Assembly: GCA_910585265.1 (NCBI GenBank)
Contig: CAJUCA010000014.1
Coordinates: 1-58,437 of the forward strand
From: an uncultured Oscillospiraceae bacterium
GTDB taxonomy: Bacteria; Bacillota; Clostridia; Oscillospirales; Oscillospiraceae
DNA length: 58,437 nucleotides
Direction of reading: 5' to 3'
Shown: piece by piece, positions 1 to 7,231 of the stretch
How positions within the stretch are numbered: the stretch's first letter is position 1
Layout of the letters: the number at the start of each line of letters is the position of its first letter
Notes under the pieces: model-generated
Seen by the model: only the letters and a program-made list of their open reading frames with translations
Told to the model about the DNA's origin: nothing
Databases searched by the model: none
Program-made: the position numbers and the translations under genes

Positions 1-38
1 TGGTTAAAATCTCCCATTTCCATACCTTACTCAAGCGC

Positions 39-863
39 TTATGAATACAGCTTCTCAATGTCACCCGTATTTCTTGGGTAAAACACAAAAACATATTCTT
101 CGCAATCTTCAAATTGATAATACTTAAACATACTCCACATATATCTAAAACTATCTTTGGAAATACAATCAAACGAGAACATGATTGCCTGTTTAATTGG
201 AAAATCATATTGTACACCATCTTGTGTTCTGGGTATCATCTTTGTGTGTTGTGCAAAAAAATATTTCGAATACAGGGAGTTAATGCTTAAACAATTAGAA
301 GATGTTTTTGTGGAACCGTTAATACTCGGATAAATATATGAGAAATTGTTAGTAAATGTGCTTTTTACAAATGTAATTAAAGAGTTCCATTGATCGATTT
401 CATTGTTTCCTGCAATGAATATGTTTATAGGGTTGCGTCTTCCAGAGACAGCTATCTCTTTCAAATATTTCCAATACTTTTCTTCGTCAAAGCTATCGTT
501 TGCGTGAATTAAAAGCAACCCTGTATTTAATGTAGTATTTTCTAAATCAAAATCAGAGAGTTCCTCTGAAGACTGTGCACATTCTATGCTATTAACGAGT
601 TCTTTTACCCATTTCTCTATATTTTCCTTTGTGATTGACTGCATTTGTCGATTTTTACATTCAACAACTACACCCTGCTTTTTGGAAATATATGGATTAT
701 CGAATTTCATTACTAAGTCAAGGCCATGGGTTCTTTTATTATGAGAACTGCGTTTACACTTAATTTCTTTGTCTCTGTCCAGTTCAATCCATCCAAAACC
801 AGAAAAAAGTTGTTCGCCAAACCCCTCTAACTTTTTCCCAATTTTTGCAGCTTGCTCTCCCAT
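39..863 (-). CDS. PD-(D/E)XK nuclease-like protein of a two-gene cassette
   Basis: A 274-residue soluble protein. The N-terminal third has the layout of a PD-(D/E)XK nuclease: Glu17 in a GFGEQLF helix, Asp49 in HGLDL, and Glu68-x-Lys70 in VVVECK. Such folds cut DNA in restriction and abortive anti-phage systems, and the architecture recalls the nuclease subunit of GAPS4-type two-gene systems, although that match is from memory. The remaining ~190 residues are unrecognised. The start follows a GAGTGAGG ribosome site. It is the second gene of a minus-strand pair, 9 nt after its partner. The cassette is clearly richer in A and T than most of the window, which suggests horizontal transfer. Nuclease fold fairly likely; defence role inferred. 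Confidence 0.72.
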   Translation of the reverse strand: MGEQAAKIGKKLEGFGEQLFSGFGWIELDRDKEIKCKRSSHNKRTHGLDLVMKFDNPYISKKQGVVVECKNRQMQSITKENIEKWVKELVNSIECAQSSEELSDFDLENTTLNTGLLLIHANDSFDEEKYWKYLKEIAVSGRRNPINIFIAGNNEIDQWNSLITFVKSTFTNNFSYIYPSINGSTKTSSNCLSINSLYSKYFFAQHTKMIPRTQDGVQYDFPIKQAIMFSFDCISKDSFRYMWSMFKYYQFEDCEEYVFVFYPRNTGDIEKLYS

Positions 864-872
864 ATATATACC

Positions 873-1553
873 TCACTCTATTGCAATATGCTGTATTTCG
901 GCCACGATTTCGTCTGAAATACTATCTCTATCTTTGTATATGACTATTGAACCAGAAGAAAAAAGAGTAAGCGAAACAGAGTTTTCTTCCAAGCGATTTC
1001 CAATAAACAAAGACAACTGAGAAATGTTTTCAGAGTATTTTTTTACTAATTCCTTGGCATCGTCCAGATGAACCAAGGAAATATTGCAGCTTGCCGTAAT
1101 TCCATGATCGATTACCACATTTTCGAGTTTCATCTTTGAAAATGTGATATCTTCTAATTTGACCAGTTTTTGGAGAATCCTTTTGAAGTTTGCTTGGTAA
1201 ACATCAATTATCACTTGATTATTGCAAGCTTGAGAGAGAAGTGTTATAAGTTTTTGCGCAATATTCCTATTTCCCCATATTATTAGAGCAGATTTTTGCA
1301 AATCAACTTCAAACTTGGCAACCACTAATTTACTGGTAGTAATGCTTTCAAATCTGTTTTCCTGAGCATTATATGTGATTTCATTTCTTGTCTGCTGTAC
1401 AAGATAGCAACCTGATATGTACTGGTTAGCCTGTTCATTAAAGACAAATCGGTTAGCTTCATCACTTTTTTCAAGCAAACGCAAAACAACGGAATCTAAA
1501 TCGCAAGCCCCGATTGGTACAAACTTACAGAAAGAAACTCTTTGAGTAGCCAT
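873..1553 (-). CDS. unrecognised partner protein of the nuclease cassette
   Basis: A 226-residue protein I do not recognise. The frame opens as far as 1649, but the ATG at 1553 (MATQRVSF) is preferred because AGGTG lies just ahead of it. There is no signal peptide, membrane segment or obvious catalytic motif; the sequence alternates short beta-like and alpha-like stretches. It is the first gene downstream of a promoter at 1708-1736 and sits directly ahead of the PD-(D/E)XK-like gene, so the two are probably co-transcribed and work together. If the pair is a defence system, this would be the sensor or regulatory subunit, which is inference only. Confidence 0.68.
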   Translation of the reverse strand: MATQRVSFCKFVPIGACDLDSVVLRLLEKSDEANRFVFNEQANQYISGCYLVQQTRNEITYNAQENRFESITTSKLVVAKFEVDLQKSALIIWGNRNIAQKLITLLSQACNNQVIIDVYQANFKRILQKLVKLEDITFSKMKLENVVIDHGITASCNISLVHLDDAKELVKKYSENISQLSLFIGNRLEENSVSLTLFSSGSIVIYKDRDSISDEIVAEIQHIAIE

Positions 1554-1707
1554 AGTATCACCTCGCAATAATCTGATCCCAATAAAAGCGTAAAAGGTCA
1601 AAATAGAAAACCACTTAGCCTTTCTACCAAAAATCGCCAATTCTCCCAACTAAGATTCTCGCGCCAACATTTCTTTTGTTCATGCACTCAAAAGGGTATT
1701 TTGTTTT

Positions 1708-1736
1708 ATTATAGCATATTCTTTGTGTTTTCGCAA
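1708..1736 (-). promoter_or_regulatory. sigma-A type promoter for the nuclease cassette
   Basis: On the minus strand TTGCGA (1731-1736) is followed after 17 nt by a consensus TATAAT (1708-1713). It lies about 155 nt upstream of the ATG at 1553. A 19-codon ORF (1624-1683) without a clear ribosome site lies in the leader. Confidence 0.6.
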
Positions 1737-1749
1737 CGTAATAATGTAA

Positions 1750-1784
1750 AAAAGCGACTGAGCCACCCAAGTTTAGTCGCTTTT
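1750..1784. terminator. hairpin with A/T-flanked arms (bidirectional terminator or attenuator)
   Basis: AAAAGCGACT (1750-1759) pairs perfectly with AGTCGCTTTT (1775-1784). It lies between the nuclease cassette and the gene at 1818, only ~33 nt ahead of that ATG, so it could insulate the two units or attenuate the downstream gene. Confidence 0.6.
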
Positions 1785-1817
1785 CTATATTGCCAATACT
1801 ATTAAGGAGGAAACGTA

Positions 1818-2183
1818 ATGAAATCTACTGCAAACATTCTCGCAAAAAAGGGTATCCTCACACTGTCCGGCGAAATCAGCAAGGACAAAATCAACCTTGT
1901 TGCCGGAGCTATCACGCAGCCATTCGCAGAAATGGTATGGGTAACGACGGGCGGCGATATGGACACCATCAACCGCCTGACAGACGTTCTCGTTACCATG
2001 AACACCCCCGCAGATCGCGGCAAGCTGTTCAAAATCATCAAAATGCTGTACGGGCTTATGGGCTTGCAGTTTTCCGCAGAAGCCGAGCCTATGGACGCAG
2101 ACCCCGCCGTTTTGGAATACTTCATCTTTTCCTTTACGGCTGACTTTGGCGAGATCATCAAGGACTATCTCGCGGAAGCATAA
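1818..2183 (+). CDS. conserved integrative-element protein, function unknown
   Basis: A 121-residue soluble protein starting 7 nt after a strong AAGGAGG site. I know no function and see no catalytic motif; the sequence is mixed alpha/beta with a central GGDMDTINRL stretch and an acidic C-terminus. Position ahead of a replication-type protein and an integrase suggests it belongs to the accessory genes of an integrative conjugative element whose middle has been lost. The hairpin at 1750-1784 upstream may control it. Confidence 0.65.
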   Translation: MKSTANILAKKGILTLSGEISKDKINLVAGAITQPFAEMVWVTTGGDMDTINRLTDVLVTMNTPADRGKLFKIIKMLYGLMGLQFSAEAEPMDADPAVLEYFIFSFTADFGEIIKDYLAEA

Positions 2184-2257
2184 TAATCTATTTTCACGGC
2201 GGCGTTTCTTCACTCCCCATGTGGGGAGAAAAGGGACACCGCTTTTTTATGCCCTTT

Positions 2258-2369
2258 GTTACGCAGTAGGGGCATAAGAAGCCTTGCGCCATGCGGCTTT
2301 TCGGGCGCGGTTTTGGCGGGGCAGGGTGTTTATACCTTACCCCTCAAAATCGCGCTTCTACTGCGTAAC
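2258..2369. repeat. inverted repeat with 12-bp perfect arms
   Basis: GTTACGCAGTAG at 2258-2269 and its exact complement CTACTGCGTAAC at 2358-2369 flank about 88 bp in the intergenic stretch 2184-2398. A smaller CTCCCC/GGGGAG hairpin lies at ~2211-2226. The arms are too far apart for a terminator. Sites of this kind ahead of a replication protein can be an origin, a partition site or oriT; which one is not decided here. Confidence 0.5.
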
Positions 2370-2398
2370 CAAATCTACCGCAAAGGAGTATCGGAGCT

Positions 2399-3226
2399 AT
2401 GGCAGTTTTCCGCGTGGAGCGCAACCGTGGCTACACCGTCATGTCAAACCACCATCTGCGCAATAAAGAGCTGTCCCTAAAGGCAAAGGGGCTGCTGTCA
2501 CAAATGCTTTCACTCCCCGAAGATTGGGACTATACCCTTGCTGGCCTGTCCCTTATCAACCGGGAGAAAATCGACGCTATCCGCGAAGCGGTGCGGGAGC
2601 TGGAACGCGCCGGGTATATCGTTCGGTCAAGGGAGCGTGACGCAAAAGGCCGCTTGCGCGGCGCGGAGTATGTGATCTACGAACAGCCGCAGCCGCCTAC
2701 ATCGGATTTACCTACATTGGGAAATCCAACATTGGATAATCCAACGAAGGAAAAGCCTATGTTGGATAAACCTACGTTGGAAAATCCAACGCAATTAAAT
2801 AAAGATATATCAAGAACTGATTTACCAAAAAAAGACCCATCAATTACGGATTTATCAAGTACCGATTCCATTCCTATCCTTTCCCCTGACCCCTCACCTT
2901 GTGGGGAAGCGGCTGCGCCGCCGGAACGGAAGCGAAAGGAAGCGGCAACACAGAGCGCGGTTGAGATTTACCGGGAGATCATCATGGAGAATATCAGCTA
3001 TGACGTTCTCATAACCGACCCCCACGTTGACCGGGACAGGCTGGACGAGCTGGTGGACATTATGCTGGAAACCGTCTGCACCGCGAGAACGACGGTACGG
3101 ATTGCCGGGGACGACTACCCCGCCGAGCTGGTAAAAGCAAAGTTTATGAAGCTGGACAGCGAACATAGCCTATGGCAGTATCGGCAAGAAAAGTACAGAA
3201 CAAGCGGGACGCAAACGGTGTTCTAA
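2399..3226 (+). pseudogene. winged-helix replication-type protein, C-terminus replaced by a deletion junction
   Basis: A 275-codon frame. Residues 1-100 form a helix-turn-helix_36-type winged helix (KAKGLLSQMLSLPEDWDYTL, then a recognition region and a basic wing), followed by a low-complexity linker of Pro/Thr/Leu repeats. Residues ~185-255 match the start of the C-terminal domain shared with the DUF6017-type replication proteins of integrative elements (EIYREIIMENISYDVLI, later RIAGDDYPAELV). After KLDSEH the family sequence stops abruptly and the frame runs 20 residues into the 5' end of the integrase gene, which starts at 3172 in another frame. I read this as a deletion that joined the replication gene to the integrase. 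Confidence 0.65.
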
Positions 3227-4473
3227 CGGGAAAGCCAGGTACCGTCTATGACGTGAATATCAAGTACAATTCCCCGGAGGGGAAAAAGACCTATTCCAAG
3301 AAAGGGTTTGCGACCAAGAAAGAAGCGACCCAGCATGAAGCCGAAATGAAAGTGAAACTTTCAAATCCTGTCTACACGCCTGTTGTCGCTTCACAGGGAA
3401 AGCAGACCGTCAAAGAGTATTTGGAGGAATGGGTAGAGAATCACGGCAAGGCAAACTTGCGCCCCAGCACCTTTGCGGGCTACAAGAGCCATATCAAAAA
3501 CCACATTGTACCGTATATCGGTCATGTGCAGCTCAACCAGCTTACCCCGGCTATGCTGGACAATATGTTTCAGCAGCTCTTTGACAAGGGCTTATCTAAC
3601 AGCACCGTCCGCTATGCACAGCGCATTTTGAGCGTATCAATGGAACACGCCCGCAAATACCGCTATATTGAGCATAACCCCGCCCGCGATATTATCACCA
3701 AGTTTGGGAAGCAGGGCAAGACCCCTGACCCGTACACCGTCGAGCAAATGCAGCAGTTTATGAGCAACGTGATCGGTACGGAATGGGAAATGCCTGTCGT
3801 GCTGGCGGGAATGTACGGCCTACGCATGAGTGAGATCATCGGCTTGCGGACAACCAACATTGACCTTGAAAAAATGCAGTTTGGCGTTGTGGAGCAAATG
3901 CCCTTTAAGGTGCCGCCGGGTACTAAGCTCATTACCGAAATGGCACCGACAAAATCCAATGACCGCATTTTGCCGATTACCGAAGAAACGCTGCCGTACT
4001 TTCTGCGGCAGTTTGATTTGATTGAACGGCAAAGGGAGCTGATCGCCGCCAGCGGCGGTGAGTATTACGATAATAAGCTGTTTATCGCAAAGCCGGACGG
4101 TTCACCGCAGCGGCGGGATAGAATGTCCGCGAACTTCGGACAGCTTATCCGTCACCTTGAAATGCCGCACATTCGCTTCCACGATCTACGCCACACCGCA
4201 GCAACCAATATGCACCAACTCACAGGCGACTTTTACACCGTAGGCGAGATTTTGGGGCATACCCTCAAAGGCATTGGTATGTCGCTGGGTATCTCCACCA
4301 ACCTTGAAGCGGTAACAGCGCAGTACGTTGACGTGCGGCTGGAACGGAAAAAGGCGGTGCTGGAAACCTACCACAAAGCCCTGCACCCGCAAAAGGACGC
4401 GCCCGAAAAGGACGCAACCAGCAAGGACACCCCCAAGAAAGCAAAAAAGAGAAGCAGCGGAATGGAGCTGTAA
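3172..4473 (+). CDS. tyrosine-family site-specific integrase
   Basis: A 433-residue phage/Tn916-type integrase. It has an N-terminal AP2-like arm-binding region (residues 1-70), a SAM-like core-binding domain (~75-170) and a C-terminal catalytic domain with Arg218 in GLRMSE, His337-x-x-Arg340 in FHDLRH, His363 in LGHTLKG and the nucleophile Tyr385 in YVDV. The last ~35 residues are Lys/Asp/Pro-rich. All key residues are present, so the enzyme may be active. The ATG overlaps the truncated replication gene and has no clear ribosome site, as expected if the upstream DNA was deleted. It reads toward a terminator and a tRNA-Ser fragment, the usual integrase/att arrangement. Confidence 0.9.
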   Translation: MAVSARKVQNKRDANGVLTGKPGTVYDVNIKYNSPEGKKTYSKKGFATKKEATQHEAEMKVKLSNPVYTPVVASQGKQTVKEYLEEWVENHGKANLRPSTFAGYKSHIKNHIVPYIGHVQLNQLTPAMLDNMFQQLFDKGLSNSTVRYAQRILSVSMEHARKYRYIEHNPARDIITKFGKQGKTPDPYTVEQMQQFMSNVIGTEWEMPVVLAGMYGLRMSEIIGLRTTNIDLEKMQFGVVEQMPFKVPPGTKLITEMAPTKSNDRILPITEETLPYFLRQFDLIERQRELIAASGGEYYDNKLFIAKPDGSPQRRDRMSANFGQLIRHLEMPHIRFHDLRHTAATNMHQLTGDFYTVGEILGHTLKGIGMSLGISTNLEAVTAQYVDVRLERKKAVLETYHKALHPQKDAPEKDATSKDTPKKAKKRSSGMEL

Positions 4474-4666
4474 GGGACGTATCTCTTTACAGCTCCGCGC
4501 TGCTTTTTATATGTTTTTAGGGAATCCGGGCACCATTAGGGCACCACAGCATACATTTTTGCAGAATGGATTGCATACGGCAACCTTTGCGGGGCACCAC
4601 AAATCAGGGTACCACGGGCACCATTTCAGAAAATCCAGCGGAACAGGGCACCACAGGAAGCAAGGA

Positions 4667-4701
4667 AAAAGCCTTGAAAACGTAGTGTTTTCAAGGCTTT
4701 T
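4667..4701. terminator. strong hairpin terminator after the integrase
   Basis: AAAAGCCTTGAAAAC (4667-4681) pairs perfectly with GTTTTCAAGGCTTTT (4687-4701) around a 5-nt loop. It works in either direction, ending the integrase transcript and any tRNA-Ser transcript coming from the right. Between the integrase stop and here (4474-4666) I see no gene. Confidence 0.85.
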
Positions 4702-4702
4702 G

Positions 4703-4765
4703 TGGCGGAGACGGTGGGATTCGAACCCACGAGCCCTTGCGGACTACCTGATTTCGAGTCGTTGG
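4703..4765 (-). tRNA. partial tRNA-Ser (CGA), 3' half only; attachment-site remnant
   Basis: On the minus strand the sequence holds the anticodon loop CTCGAAA (anticodon CGA at 4754-4756), the 3' side of its stem, a serine-type long variable arm, a canonical T-loop (GGTTCGAATCC) and the acceptor 3' strand ending in an encoded CCA at 4703-4705. No matching 5' acceptor or D-arm (a GGAGACG strand is required) lies upstream, so the gene is not intact. Its position beside the integrase indicates an att site in the 3' part of a tRNA-Ser gene. Confidence 0.75.
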
Positions 4766-4936
4766 AAGGCACTGGCTTCCGCCGTCACAGAGCGGCCTTT
4801 AGCGGCACTTAAAAACGGCGCAAACCGTTGGTACAAGCGGACTTTTGGGGATAAAGCCGCTCATATCAGGCAATTTAGGAAATAGGGGTTAAAAGATGGG
4901 TTCTTGGATAATTGTGAGCAAGCTGTGCGCCGCGGG

Positions 4937-5083
4937 CTATTTAGGGCTTGCTGAAAAAAGCACATAAGGGAACAAGGACAGAATGGAACGGAAAAAGAGG
5001 GCAAGCCAACGCACCAGCCGGAGGCTGGCGTTCATGGCCAGGATGATGAGAGCAGCCTCGGTCTTTGCCGTTTCATCCAGTTT
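4937..5083 (-). pseudogene. possible transposase C-terminal fragment
   Basis: Abutting the inverted-repeat element, a minus-strand frame reads KTEAALIILAMN followed by a basic, hydrophobic tail ending at 4937. This resembles the extreme C-terminus of DDE transposases (for example IS1182-like), but the match is weak and from memory. It shows that DNA left of the element is not the missing 3' end of the TetR gene, so a deletion accompanied the insertion. Confidence 0.25.
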
Positions 5084-5591
5084 AGAACCTGTATTCACAG
5101 CCGAGGATGCCGTCTGGCCGAGGGATTTTTCCGTCAGGCAAGGCGAATTTTCGCCGGAATACTTTGTGTATTGCAAGAAAATTCAACGCAGCATGGCGGA
5201 AAAAGACCCGGCCAGACGGCGTTTGAGGTTGTGAATACAGGTTCTTAATGTAATGTATGCCTATTGCTCCCATATAGAGGCTCAATACATCGCTGGGCAG
5301 AATATTGACTGCTCGTGTGAAAAATGAAAGGACAAATTCATGGCTTGTCCGCACCTGTCTTAATGCTTCCTGCCAGGTATCATAGGTCTTTTTGCCCGCC
5401 AATGCCCGGGCAGCATCCTCCACACAGACCCATTCCACCAGATCGTAGATGTCCTTGAAGTGGTAGTAAAAGGTCATGCGGCTGATACCACAGTCCTCGG
5501 CAATGTCGCTGATCGTGATCTTATTCAGTGGCTTTTGGAGCAGCAGTTTTTTTAGTGATGCCTCCAATGCCCGTTTTGTCATCTGTGACAT
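5082..5591 (-). pseudogene. TetR-family repressor truncated by the MITE-like element
   Basis: The ATG at 5591 follows GGAGG; the frame opens to 5630. Residues 1-55 are a standard TetR DNA-binding domain (ITISDIAEDCGISRMTFYYH). Authentic sequence ends near residue 115, exactly where the inverted-repeat element begins; the last ~55 residues are element-encoded. Family members, including the neighbour at 5860, are about 180-200 residues, so the ligand/dimerisation domain is cut in half. Effector response is probably lost, though DNA binding may remain. It is divergent from the export operon and faces the palindrome at 5675-5710. Confidence 0.75.
5084..5245. mobile_element. 162-bp MITE-like inverted-repeat element
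   Basis: Terminal inverted repeats: AGAACCTGTATTCACA at the left end (5084-5099) is repeated exactly in reverse complement at the right end (5230-5245). Imperfect pairing continues inward and includes a shared GCCGTCTGGCCG block. The element is too short to encode a transposase. Its minus-strand translation supplies a foreign tail to the TetR gene. I recall this sequence type as a dispersed repeat of gut Clostridia, but that was not checked. No convincing target duplication. Confidence 0.65.
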
Positions 5592-5674
5592 AAAAACCTC
5601 CGCCGCATTGAGCAATCGGCTCAAATACATAAATACAGGGCCTTCCCGTCTGTGTTTCCAGACACTCCACCAGC

Positions 5675-5710
5675 AGTATACTTGAAAAATGAAACTTTTT
5701 CAAGTATACT
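5675..5710. promoter_or_regulatory. 36-bp palindrome, probable TetR operator
   Basis: AGTATACTTGAAAAA (5675-5689) and its exact complement (5696-5710) are separated by 6 bp. It lies between two divergent tetR genes, 84 nt from the truncated one, where an autoregulatory operator is expected. A hairpin in RNA is also possible. Confidence 0.6.
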
Positions 5711-5795
5711 ATAAAAAATGACTTTCTTGACTTGGGGCCAAAAGACTTCCAATTTCGGCTATTTCTATTCAAGCTGCCTTTCAGTCATAATTGCG

Positions 5796-5808
5796 TCTCA
5801 CCGTGAGA
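5796..5808. promoter_or_regulatory. TCTCACCGTGAGA palindrome ahead of the intact tetR
   Basis: A perfect CTCAC-C-GTGAG palindrome, with T/A extending it by one base, sits ~52 bp upstream of the TetR start. The same GCGTCTCACCGTGAG string occurs at 11227-11241, where an IS4-family element has inserted. This suggests an operator class used by the neighbouring TetR protein. Confidence 0.45.
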
Positions 5809-5859
5809 TTTCATTCCTATATGTGTATTACATATTCTACAATCTGTCGGAGGTGTACC

Positions 5860-6402
5860 ATGGCCAATTTTACCCGCAGAGCCATCAAGGAGACCTTTTG
5901 GAAGCTGCTCAACCAGCGGCCTTTGAGCCAGATTACCATAAAGGACATTGTAGAGGACTGCGGCATCAACCGCAACTCTTTCTACTACCATTTTGAGGAT
6001 CTGCCCGCCCTCGTGGAAGAAATTGTAGAGGAACAGGTTCAGGCCCTCATTCAAAACCACCCTACCATCTCATCGGTGGAGGAGTGCTTTGACGCGGTGA
6101 TCGAGCTGGTGATGGAAAACAAGCGGGCCATTTACCACATTTACAACTCCCTGAGCCGGGACGTATTTGAGCGGTATCTCATGGACGCCTGCCAGTACAT
6201 TGTCTCCACCTACTTAAAGACGGAGTTCGCCGGGAAGTCCATTGACCTCCAGGATCTGGACGCGCTGATTCGACTGCACAAGTGTGCCTGCTTCGGTTCC
6301 GTGATCGACTGGCTCAACGGCGGCATGAAGGGTGACATTGTCGGCTATTTTCGCCGGGTGTGCACCCTGCAAAAGGGCTGGTTGGAGAATTTGGGCCGAT
6401 GA
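5860..6402 (+). CDS. TetR-family transcriptional regulator
   Basis: A 180-residue regulator; the ATG at 5860 follows CGGAGGTG. Residues 1-55 carry the TetR helix-turn-helix (ITIKDIVEDCGINRNSFYYH) and the rest is the all-alpha ligand/dimerisation domain. It is a paralogue of the truncated repressor on the opposite strand. It heads a co-directional set with the DUF308 protein, the MMPL exporter and the YhgE-like protein, and probably controls them in response to an envelope-active compound or lipid. Candidate binding sites are the palindromes at 5675-5710 and 5796-5808. A terminator-like region separates it from the operon. Confidence 0.85.
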   Translation: MANFTRRAIKETFWKLLNQRPLSQITIKDIVEDCGINRNSFYYHFEDLPALVEEIVEEQVQALIQNHPTISSVEECFDAVIELVMENKRAIYHIYNSLSRDVFERYLMDACQYIVSTYLKTEFAGKSIDLQDLDALIRLHKCACFGSVIDWLNGGMKGDIVGYFRRVCTLQKGWLENLGR

Positions 6403-6420
6403 ATCGAATATGGGTTCCAA

Positions 6421-6489
6421 CACGGGACATGCCAATGCCTAAAATTTAGGCACGGGCCTGTCCCGTGTCTGAATTTCAGACAGTTTTTT
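6421..6489 (+). terminator. nested hairpins ending in a T-run after tetR
   Basis: CACGGGA...TCCCGTG encloses GCCTAAAATTTAGGC and is followed by GTCTGAATTTCAGAC and TTTTTT. The last hairpin plus T-run is a standard terminator, so tetR and the export genes probably have separate promoters. Confidence 0.6.
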
Positions 6490-6604
6490 CCCTGCGCCTG
6501 ATTTTTAGGCATGGGGCTTTTTTCTGCCCATGGTAACAGCGCTGCCCCTCTGCTATACTCACTATCACACAAGGGAAACCACTGATAACGAGGAGGCGCA
6601 GAGT

Positions 6605-7207
6605 ATGAAAAACCGTTGTAGCATTCCCATGTGGGTAGCCAAGGCCGGATACATCGTCATGTCCCTGGTGTTCTGCGGGGCAGGGGTGCTGTTCATCGTA
6701 AAGCCGGAGCTGTCCGCTATGGTCATCAGCCGGGCGCTGGGTGCGGCCATGATCGTGTTTGGGCTGATTAAGCTGGTGGGCTACTTCTCCAAAGACCTGT
6801 TCCGGCTGGCCTTCCAGTACGATTTGGGCTTTGGGCTGCTGCTTATCGCTTTGGGTATCCTGGTGCTGGCAAAGCCTGCGGGGGTGCTGGACTTCATCTT
6901 CGTCGCACTGGGCATCGCCATCCTGGCCGACGGGCTGTTTAAGGTACAGATTGCTGTGGATTCCAAACGATTCGGCATCTCCACCTGGTGGCTGACGCTG
7001 GTTCTGGCAATGGTCACTGGCGTGGTAGGGCTGGCCCTGGTATTCCGCCCTTGGGACAGTGCCCGGCTGCTGACCACGCTACTGGGGGCGGCGCTGCTGG
7101 CGGAAGGTATTTTGAACCTGTGTGTGGCAGTCAGCACAGTGAAAATCGTAGACCACCAGCGGCCCGATGTGATCGAGGTCACCTCATTTGAAGTGGAAAA
7201 TCCCTAA
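6605..7207 (+). CDS. DUF308 (HdeD-like) membrane protein
   Basis: A 200-residue integral membrane protein; the ATG at 6605 follows GAGGAGGCGC. Six hydrophobic segments in three hairpins, with internally similar motifs (ALGAAMIVFGLIKL, ALGIAILADGLFKV, LLGAALLAEGILNL), are the signature of the DUF308/HdeD repeat. HdeD has been linked to acid resistance in E. coli; in Clostridia the family occurs beside TetR and MMPL genes and its function is unknown. It lies 24 nt upstream of the MMPL gene, consistent with one operon. Confidence 0.85.
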   Translation: MKNRCSIPMWVAKAGYIVMSLVFCGAGVLFIVKPELSAMVISRALGAAMIVFGLIKLVGYFSKDLFRLAFQYDLGFGLLLIALGILVLAKPAGVLDFIFVALGIAILADGLFKVQIAVDSKRFGISTWWLTLVLAMVTGVVGLALVFRPWDSARLLTTLLGAALLAEGILNLCVAVSTVKIVDHQRPDVIEVTSFEVENP

Positions 7208-7231
7208 TGTTATGAAAGGTTGGATGATGAA

